Part shown: in pieces, positions 56,201-64,000 of the stretch
Layout: every line of letters starts with the position of its first letter
Position numbering within the stretch: the stretch's first letter is position 1
Assembly: GCA_932521025.1 (NCBI GenBank)
Contig: OW051472.1
Coordinates: 2,170,001 to 2,234,000 of the forward strand
Source: Oscheius onirici
Lineage: Eukaryota; Nematoda; Chromadorea; Rhabditida; Rhabditidae
DNA length: 64,000 nucleotides
Direction: 5' to 3'
Notes under the pieces: generated by a model
Databases searched by the model: none
Seen by the model: only the letters and a program-made list of their open reading frames with translations
What the model was told of the DNA's origin: nothing
Program-made: the position numbers and the translations under genes

Positions 56201-59200
56201 GCCACAGACGGCAGCCATTCTCAACACAATGCTCACCTCCGTGCCCAAAGAATACCTGACCACGAGGCGACAGTTTCTACAGGCTGAGGCCACAGTTACC
56301 CAGGTATTTTAACTTTTTTTTAGCTGGAGAAAACGACTTTTCAGCTAACAAACTCCAAATATTTCGGGGAAGAAGAATGGCCAGGAAGTCTGAAGAGGAT
56401 GCTGAACAAGGAAGCCGTCGTCCCAAAACCGGACAAAAAGGCTGAACTCGCCTGGTGCAGCGTGGGAGCTATTTTGAAGTAAGTTGTTTTAATTTGGTGG
56501 AAAAACTGCGTGTGAACTGTCGATGTTATGGCCTATCAACATGTGCAGAATGGGGCGGTATCTTTACGCACCCCCCCCCCTAAACTTGGGGTTTTAGGGG
56601 TCGGCGGGGGAGATCAAAATTTTTCGGCTCTCGTTTGCACTTTCCAGCTTTGTCCCAGTAAGCAAAGTTGTAGCCCTGATCAAGCTCATCAACTTTGCAG
56701 AACATCGCAAAACTTGAAAATGCTGTTATGAATGAAAATGTGGGCGTAAAGAAACCTGCCCATGCAGAATACGGCGCGGCGTGTGAGCTCTCGATGTTGT
56801 GTCTCTGACAAACTTATAATTTTCAGCTATTTGGAGCGTTGTCAAATCGACGTCGACATGGTCACAATGCGCAACTTTGTCATCTTGGACACGGCTCTCG
56901 TCTCCGAGAAGACGGGCACTGAAGAAGGTCGCTGGAAGAACAGTAACCTAATCGTTGACGGCGTTACCATCTACAACCTCAATCTGATCCCCAGTGCCGA
57001 TATGCAAGCTTCGACGATGTCTCTCTTCAGCACAATCAACTTCTGTAGGACTCCTTTCGGTCAGTTTTTTTTTTTGGGAAATTTAGCAAATACAAAGTTT
57101 GCAACGCCCTTCCAGGGCTAATGTTAGAGGTTTAGAGGTCCTTGTCTTCCCTTTTACTTCCCTCTGTCACAGAGCCTCACTCCTACTGTCCGTTTCCTTC
57201 TTCCCTTGTCACTCTGCTCTAGTCACTCCCTGTCCCTCCAAGGAAACTATCAAAGTCATAAGAACCCTTCACGCACTTGCTTTTCCTGTCGCGACTTGTT
57301 AAAAACTAATTTACGCACAAAGCTCCCATCCTTATCCTCAATTAGAGCTGCAGACAAACACACAGACTTGAGAGCAATTTGAAATAGATCACAAGGTTGG
57401 CAACGCCCTTCCAGGTCTAAAGTATGAGTTCATGACTTTTCTCTGTCACGGAGCCCTAGTCGTGGTTTCCCTTTCATTCATCCTTTGTTACTCTCTTCCA
57501 CCTCACTCTCCCTGACCCTACAAAGAAACTACCGAAATTGTATTTGAACCCGCTCCTTCCCAAGCCTAATTTCAAAATGTAGGACCTGAACGGGTCCCAT
57601 GGCCCGTTCCTATTTTAGCGAGTCTCAGTCCTACTGTCCCTTCCCTTCTCTGTTACAGTCACGCAATACCAGTAAGAAACTATTCAAGTCATAAGAACCC
57701 TTCGGGTACTTTTTTTTCCTGTCGCGACTTGTTAAAAACTAATTTGCGCACAAAGCTCCCCTCCTTATCCTCAATTAGAGCTTCAGACACAGAGACGCGA
57801 GAGAATTTTTAAGTGGATTTCCAGGCCGTCGCCTTCTTCGGCAATGGATCTGCTCCCCGTCCTGCGACGTCGTGACAATCGAAAAACGTCAACTAGCCGT
57901 CGAATTTTTGTACGCTGCCGGTTCGAGCACACCGGACATCAAGCAGATGACGTCGATTCTCAAGGATCTGCCAGATTTGGAGCGTCTGCTGCAGAAAATC
58001 CACGTCGAGGGACTGAAATACAGGGCCGAGACTCATCCAGACAGCCGGGCACAGATGTTCGAATCGGCCATTTATACGGGTCGAAGAGTGAGGAACCTGG
58101 CACAGGCGGTAGATGCCTTCTCCCAGTGCTTAAAGCTCTTCAGAATGGAGACGAGGCTCGAAGAACTGGATCAGAGCCAACAGTTGTAGGTTTTTTCTCA
58201 TTATTTTAGCTATTTTAAATGTCGAAGAGATTAAAAGTTGTCACTGGAACGAAACTCAGTTTTTTAGTCTCATAGCTATAACTGTCTCTGACTCTGATCG
58301 CTCTTCCTACAGTCTGCAATCCCTGCTATCACTTTCTCACTAGATTCTTGCCTCTATTGAGTAGTCTGTTTCAGTCATTCTTTTCTTAGTACTGCCCTCT
58401 CACTCTGTCAGTCTTCAAGATCAGATAAGACTCTCAAACTGTCCTATTCACGTTGTCGGTCTCCCTCTTACTGTATCTCTGGACCGATCGCAACCAGTTC
58501 TCGTAACTCTCTGTTTCTGAGTTGCCCATTCCCTCAAATTGTCATCTTCCGTGACTGACAAGGAATTGTCTCTGTCATTCTAGTTCAATTACTCTCTACG
58601 GGACTATTTTTATCCGTTCCATCGAGTCTGTCTCTTTCACTGACATACTCTGTCTTCCCAATGAATGTCTTTCCTAATCTGACCCCTTTTGACCTTCCTA
58701 TGCTGTCTGACTCTCTATTTCGTACACGCTCATTGACTCGATCAGTCCGAATCTCAGCGTCAACTATCTGATTGTGAGTCTGTTCATTTTGAAAAGAACG
58801 ATAATGTAACAGGTTTTGTTTCCATTATGCCCCCCCCCCTAATTTTAAGCCAGAAATCGAACTTCCCTTTCCATAAAAAACCGTAGATTATCTCATATTT
58901 TCAGCCCCGGCTCCTATGAATTCGTCGCCCAGCTTCTGTCCAACAGCTTCGCTGCCGAAATGGAGACGGCTCTCACGACTTATAAGGGACTTTTTCATCA
59001 ATTTTTCCTGTAAAAAAGCCCTAAACTTTCAGAACAGTGTCAACATTCAAGCGGCCTTGGAATCGGGCAGACTCGAGCCCAATGCCGGCGTGGATGTCGA
59101 TTACGATGACGCTGTAGAAGCTGTCGAAACAGCCCTTGAAGCTCTGGAAAATTACAAAAAAGAGCAGGAAGCGGCTATTGGTTGTTCGGTAACGGCCTCC

Positions 59201-61110
59201 CCATACCTTTATTTAAAAAAAACCTACAGATTTCGTACTGGGGAACTGGAAAAGGCCGATATCAGATGGAAATCCCGGAAAATAAGAAGCTCCCAAAGCA
59301 TTTTGACCTAAAATCGAGGAAGAAAAACTATGGGCGCTATCAGACGCCGGAATTGATTCGGCTGATCGAAGAGCTAGGAGCTGCCGAGGTTCGCAAGGAA
59401 AAACAGACGGCCGAGTCGGCTAGGAAGGTCTTTGAGGAGTTTGACAGCAAGTAAGCCATTTTTTTAATCTGAAAGTAGGCATTTTTTTGGCATTAGAAAA
59501 GGATACGGTATGGTCCTCTTCCAAGTGAACAGTTACAGTAACGTTTTGGAAATTAACATTTTTTGGAGCTAATTGCAGCATTTTGAACTTTTGTAACTTT
59601 TCACAAAGTTGGAAAACTTTTTGAAAGCTCTAAAAGTTTTGTAACTTTTACGAAAAGAACACATAATTGCTAAGTTTTGAAAGTCCTCAAAAAGGAGCTG
59701 GAAACTGATTGAAATAGGCATTTTGAGCCAGGAAAAGGATCTGGTTCTTTTCGGATATTTTGAGCCTTTTTTCGTCAAAAGAACAGCCAATTGCCCAACT
59801 AAAATATCTATTTTCAGACGAGCCCTCTGGTCGCAATGCGTCGAGCGTCTGTCCCAACTGGACGTCGTCCTCTCCTTCGTCAAATATGCCCAAACGTCAG
59901 CTACGGAAGTCTGTCGACCCGTCTTTGACTTCAAGGCCAAGAAGCCCTTCCTCGCAATCGAAAACGGCTCCCATCCAAGTCTCAGTGCTCAAATTGGCTC
60001 CACTAGCAGCTATATTGGTATTTCTTTAATTTTTAGCTTAAATACCGGTCAATTCAGCAAATGACACGACTTTGGGCCTCGAAAAGCCGAACACAATGCT
60101 CCTGACTGGCCCGAATATGGGAGGAAAGTCGACCCTGATGAGACAGGTAGCCGTGCTGACCGTTATGGCTCATATGGTAAGTTTTTTACCCTACAGTCTC
60201 GACAGTTCGCATATTTGGTCGTTTTTTCTAACAATATAATTTTAGGGATGTCTAGTTCCGGCCAAGTCAATGCGTCTCTCTCCAGTGGACAGAATTTTCA
60301 CCAGGATCGGAGCCAATGACCGCATAATGTGCGGCCAGTCGACCTTCTTCGTGGAGATGAACGAGATGAAGATTATTATGCGAGACGCCACAGAACATTC
60401 GCTCGTACTGGTTGATGAGCTGGGACGAGGAACGAGGTTGGGGTTTTATTCTTTTAGAGCGTTTATGATATCTAACCATAGCCTTTTTGGAAATTTTGAT
60501 GAAACACAGACTCGGCAGTGCTCACGTCGTTTTTCACTAGCCACAGTCTTGATAGTGCACATGCGGCGTCGTTTTCCACCTTGTTCGCCCCAAATACTCT
60601 TCTTCTTTCAGCACCTTCGACGGAACCGCCATCGCCACAGCCGTCCTCTCCGATCTGGCCAATCGTCTCCAGTGTCGCAGCTTCTTCTCGACTCACTATC
60701 ACAGTCTCTGTCAGGCAGCCACGACAAATTCCAACATTTTCCAGGCTCATATGGTATGTTTTAGCCTTTTTTTGTATAAAGATAACCGAAATTTAGGCCT
60801 GCATGGTCGAGAACGAAAATGAAGAGGATCCGACGGAAGAATGTGTGACCTTCCTCTACAAGCTGGCCGACGGTCCCTGTCCAAAGAGCTACGGCTTTTA
60901 TGCCGCCAAACTGGCTGGAATTAGTGATGAGGTCAGTTCTTTAGCTGAATTTTCTTGAAACACTAATTATAGACTGTCCGTTACGCCTACGAATCGAGCA
61001 GAAGAATCGCCACGAGAGGAATGGACGATGAGACCAAAGAGGGACTGAAACGTGCGGCAGCTTCAGGAGTCGCAGTGGAAGAACTCAGAAGAATGGTCGA
61101 AGCTCTCTAG
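53297..61110 (+). CDS. msh-6: DNA mismatch-repair protein MSH6
   Basis: MutS homologue, partner of MSH2 in base-mismatch recognition. Exons include 53297-53426, 54898-55061, 55102-55173, 55214-55324, 55422-55658, 55696-55974, 56040-56303, 56345-56478, 56827-57059, 57825-58185, 58905 onward, and on to the TAG at 61108-61110; phases checked match. The N-terminus has a PCNA-binding box (QASLLSFF) then a disordered Ser/Arg region; no PWWP domain is seen. The mismatch-binding F-x-E motif appears as [12 protein letters not shown]. The connector, lever ([17 protein letters not shown]) and clamp ([18 protein letters not shown]) follow. The ATPase has Walker [11 protein letters not shown], Walker [13 protein letters not shown] and STHYHSL. 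The intron from 57060 holds a dispersed repeat, and the one from 58186 is about 720 bases. Intron 1 contains another gene. Confidence 0.96.
53491..54280 (-). CDS. mrpl-49: Mitochondrial ribosomal protein L49, nested in msh-6 intron 1
   Basis: Four exons run from ATG 54280 to TAA at 53491-53493, about 185 residues, all junctions in phase. The N-terminus ([19 protein letters not shown]) is an Arg/Ser-rich mitochondrial targeting sequence. The conserved mL49 region follows: [11 protein letters not shown], then [21 protein letters not shown] and [23 protein letters not shown], ending FLLHQGF. The protein belongs to the large subunit of the mitochondrial ribosome. The whole gene lies on the opposite strand between msh-6 exon 1 (ends 53426) and exon 2 (starts 54898). 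The two genes can therefore be transcribed towards each other through the same DNA. Confidence 0.9.
57091..57820. repeat. Dispersed pyrimidine-rich repeat, two tandem units inside msh-6
   Basis: Unit one starts GCAACGCCCTTCCAGGGCTA (about 57101) and unit two GCAACGCCCTTCCAGGTCTA (about 57399). Both share GACTTGTTAAAAACTAATTT, CGCACAAAGCTCCC and CCTTATCCTCAATTAGAGC with 9705-10640. It fills the msh-6 intron between the lever exons without disturbing the splice sites. Confidence 0.88.
58186..58904 (+). other. Long msh-6 intron rich in CTGTCTCT-type motifs
   Basis: Pyrimidine-biased, with many CTGTC, CTCTGTC and ACTCTC words but no strict tandem period. No exon or antisense gene recognised. Confidence 0.6.
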
Positions 61111-63711
61111 ATATGGGTTACTGTAGTTTTTAGACTAGAAAACTACCTCCGGTTTGCTTTATATTTTTGGTTTGACACGAATGAATCTTATATTTTGAAC
61201 ATGTTCATTATTTCAGGGTTTTCTTTCTTTTTCACTGTTTTTGGCTGAAATGGAGAAAACTGCTGAACAATTCTTGAAAGGACATAGATATTGTTGTTGA
61301 GAGTGAGACAAAGATCCTGATGAGCAGTATTCCTCCTCTCCTAAAAAGGCAGAGCATAGATCAAACACACTTTGTTTGCCCTCACAATCATGTGTGCGCC
61401 TTCTCCTCTCTCCCGTGTCCCGGGGAGAGATAGCCATGGTTACACGCGGTTCGAAACTCCATGCTACATTTTTTCTATTGTGAATTCTCTTCATTTTATG
61501 ATTTTTCCACACGTTGATCAGAAAGATTAATTTCCTTCATGTACCCAAACCTTATCTAGCGGAAATGAAGCCATTCTGATTGGCAACCTACAGAACTTTT
61601 CTTTACTAAAGTGCAATGGTGTTCGTCTGACAGGTCCGGTGTCCGCACGGTTGTCGCGACTAAAAAAACATTGCAAGTACTGTCATGTTTTAGTCTTTTA
61701 TCAGCCGTCCATTACGCTTTTAAAGATATCATTGACGACTGCGGTGATCAGATTCTTCAACACCAGAATCTGCTCCAAGTTCAAAACAAACTGCCTAATT
61801 CTGACAATTTCTGACTTGTTGCGACCATTTGAGGTCCCGGACAAACAAACAAACAGTCCAATTCAGACACCATTGCGATTTGGCAGTTCCCCAGACTATA
61901 CTTTCCTTTTCTCTCTCAAGAACCGCACAAGAGTCAGTCCATAACCTGTATCACAGCTCATAAATCAACTTACCAAAACGTCACCCCGTCTTTATCTGTT
62001 CTCGCGTCTTATACCTTGACCTTCCGATACGGGTGTGAAGGAGAGAGTCTGATTATTGACTGGACCCCTCGGATTGTTTGTTCACACGCGTGTTCACGCG
62101 GGTCTTTTTACTCCTCTCGCTCCAACCTACCAACCGGGGAAACCAGTTCCTGTCCGTCTTTTCGTCGTCGATTGACTGGCGGAAGATCAATTTTTTCAAT
62201 TGCGGACTCATTCTTTCTTCAAGTTTTTCACTTTTTTTTAGATCTTGTTTCATGTTCTCTTATATTTTGAAATTGTGTTTCAAAACATCTAGTAATGTGT
62301 TTTTTGCGGACAGTGTTTTTTGCAATATTAAAGGATGGTTACCGGAGAAAATATTACTATTTGAAAATTTCCAGTACTTTTGGACAAACATGAGTCTGAT
62401 ATAATTGTACCTTTCTCTGTTTCTCCCTCTCTTTCACTCCAAAACACTCTATTTTGGCCTGATCTTCTATTCGGACTTTTGTGATTTGAAGCTATATTGC
62501 CAATTATCGTTCGCTCGAACCCTCTCACAGAAAATATACCAATTGGATAACTTTCAATGGTTCTAGGATCTCGTTCAATCACTTGTGTAAAGTACAGCTC
62601 AAATTTGGGATAGGCCCCTAGGACTTACAGTAACCTCTCAGTTCCTTCTGTAACAGCTGTCTTCTTAGCCTAAAATATTCCGGACATTGCCTGCTTCTGT
62701 CAGAGAGCAAAACCCCTGACCTCTTCTCAGTGGTTATATGTTACCATTTGTAAAAAAGGGAATAGGGGTGATTGCTATTTTTTTTCAACAGTACTTACAA
62801 TTAGGCAAAAAAGCCAGCAAAATATTGCTTTTGAACTGAAAAATCAATTTCTTGTCGCCAAAAACCCACTTCTCAGCATATTTTAGAGTGTTCTGAAAAC
62901 TTGTCACCGACGATGTCTTACCCGCAACTTTGACGGACATTGGCATTCTCAAAAAAGTTTTGAAGAAACTGACCGACGTCTTCAAATTTGCCATTTTTCC
63001 AGTTTTTTGTATGCGCATATATTTTGAGATTGTGTTTCAAGAGACCTACCAATAGGCACAGCTTTTCTTCCTCTACTATATGAGATCGGTAAGAGCAAAA
63101 ATATATGACTTTGAAAATTTACGATGGTTTTGCCCTGGTACGATTGAAATGACTCTCTGTTTCTCAGCCTTTCATTCTCTGCCTCTCTACCGATCTCACA
63201 AGCCGTTCGTCATTCTATTAAATTGTCTTTTTCTTATCCTTCCAGTTGTTATCCTGCATTATTTAGAAGAGAGGGTAATGGTTTTTTCGCTACTTGGAAG
63301 AACTGTTCTGGAAACTTGTCCGTGTCGATATCTTATTTTTCGGTATACATATTTGAGTTTCAAACATGTATTAATTGGGACAGTTTTTCTTTGTCATGCT
63401 GAATACAATACAGACGCCACAAACTAAGTTTGCATATGATCACAGGACCTCTACAACTTTAGGATTCATTCCCTTTTCAGGGGGGAACCAGACCGGGCCA
63501 TTTCAAATTTAGGATAAGCGACGAAATTACGTTATCCTCTACCAGTTTTTCAAGCCAACCGTTACAGTAACCCGTTAGTGAACTTATGCAACAGGAGCAC
63601 TTGTGCAACCCAGAAGCCCCCTATAACAAGCTCAAAAAAACAAAAACAAAAAATTCTCCTGAACTTGTTTTTTCTCCTTTTTTTTGCTACCTTTTCTATA
63701 TTTTTTTCAGA
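61111..63711. other. Intergenic between msh-6 and a nuclear receptor gene, with a diverged tandem duplication
   Basis: No exon chain found. Blocks recur in order about 700-900 bases apart: TATATTTTGA(A/G)ATTGTGTTTC at about 62260 and 63022; TTTGAAAATTT at about 62362 and 63110; CTCTGTTTCTC at about 62416 and 63150; CAAATTT(G/A)GGATA at about 62600 and 63508; ACAGTAACC at about 62630 and 63564. A large ancestral duplication is likely. It probably includes the upstream regulatory region of the gene at 63712. Confidence 0.5.
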
Positions 63712-64000
63712 ATGTCTACTCCAGAAGAATGCACAGACGAATGTTCAACTGCCAACTTTCCAAAAATGTGAGTATCCAAAAAAAAATTTTGTTTCAAAGA
63801 TTGTATAATAACCCTCGGCGCTATTAGGAGTAGTGCACAGCCATGATAGGGGCACGAAAAAAGTACATTTCCAGACAGGAGGATCGTCTCTGTCGAATCT
63901 GCGCCGATCGAAGTGACGGGGCTCACTTTGGCGTCGATTCTTGTCGGTAAGGCTCATTTTTTGCAAGAGAACCATTTTCAGAGCCTGTGCGGCCTTTTTC
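63712..64000 (+). CDS. nhr: Nuclear hormone receptor, N-terminal part of DNA-binding domain (runs off window)
   Basis: ATG 63712 opens exon 1 (63712-63767, MSTPEECTDECSTANFPK). Exon 2 (63875-63946) encodes EDRLCRICADRSDGAHFGVD, then SCR. Exon 3 starts at 63982 with ACAAFF and leaves the window. The string C-x-I-C-A-D...G-x-H-F-G-V-x-S-C-R-A-C-x-A-F-F is the first zinc module and P-box of a nuclear receptor. The P-box form CRACAAFF is typical of the large nematode-specific group derived from HNF4-like receptors rather than of steroid receptors. The protein is a ligand-type transcription factor in the nucleus. All three exon joins are in phase. Confidence 0.92.

Larger units (their letters stand above)
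33195..60560. repeat. Short interspersed element family, core GTGAACTGTCGAGTCTGTGG
   Basis: About 30 copies of a 25-35-base element, often extended on one side by (A)CGACGC(C/G)GCGT. Copies near: 33202, 33244, 33688, 33731, 34290, 34641, 35187, 36732, 37523, 38112, 39595, 40030, 41440, 42222, 42255, 45490, 45535, 45580, 47670, 48897, 51645, 54777, 54830, 55338, 56512, 60193, 60506 and 60535. They occur in both orientations and almost only in introns or intergenic DNA of unrelated genes. I saw none left of 33 kb. There are no terminal repeats, and A/T flanks vary. Confidence 0.85.

Noticed and set aside
33111-60750. Recurrent peptides such as [12 protein letters not shown] in many short open frames
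   Set aside because: They are translations of the dispersed intronic GTGAACTGTCGAGTCTGTGG element, not shared protein domains.
61440-61460. GCGGTTCGAAACTCC resembling a tRNA T-arm
   Set aside because: No acceptor stem, D-arm or anticodon arm can be built around it. I found no convincing tRNA, rRNA or CRISPR array in the window.
61213-61512. Minus-strand open frame after msh-6
   Set aside because: Overlaps the msh-6 3' region, has no domain, splice partner or codon bias.

Overview
The window is nuclear DNA from a rhabditid nematode, most likely Caenorhabditis or a close relative. The evidence is short introns with a TTTTCAG-type 3' splice site, many small exons, and nematode-expanded families: Srx- and Sre-type chemoreceptors, an EGF-plus-ASC (EGAS) channel, receptor L-domain proteins, a UDP-glucuronosyltransferase, a CK1-like kinase and a nuclear hormone receptor. 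All gene models were spliced by eye. Where a full exon chain is given, I checked that phases match and that the total length is a multiple of three, but individual splice sites may be off by a few bases.

Layout. 0.5-2.2 kb (+): internal exons of an SLC4 anion transporter whose last exons I cannot find. 2.2-5.6 kb: mostly repeats, including a well-bounded hAT-like MITE. 5.7-16.7 kb (-): an Srx-type and an Sre-type chemoreceptor, separated and interrupted by dispersed repeats. 16.7-20.6 kb: no convincing gene, but a perfect 62-bp inverted repeat. 20.6-23.1 kb (-): a two-finger C2H2 protein and a histidine-phosphatase-fold protein lacking its catalytic histidine. 24.0-30.5 kb (-): one large gene encoding a secreted-type receptor L-domain ectodomain, a transmembrane helix and a cytoplasmic PP1-like phosphatase domain whose catalytic residues are nearly all replaced. 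31.2-32.0 kb (+): a small charged protein. 32.1-36.5 kb (-): an EGAS channel subunit. 36.9-38.9 kb (+): a CK1/TTBK-like kinase and a small unknown protein. 39.2-42.95 kb (-): a membrane-anchored double-KH protein and a UGT. 43.6-48.4 kb (+): a second receptor L-domain gene with frameshifts and an in-frame stop. 48.7-52.7 kb (-): a multi-AT-hook protein and D-aminoacyl-tRNA deacylase. 53.3-61.1 kb (+): msh-6, with a mitochondrial ribosomal protein L49 gene nested antisense in its first intron. From 63.7 kb (+): the start of a nuclear hormone receptor.

The genes do not form one pathway. The most unusual object is the L-domain/pseudophosphatase receptor, which looks like a catalytically dead transmembrane signalling protein. 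The right half (33-61 kb) also carries about 30 copies of a short interspersed element, nearly all in introns and intergenic DNA, in both orientations. Several palindromic MITE-like families with recognisable target-site duplications sit in introns and intergenic gaps.
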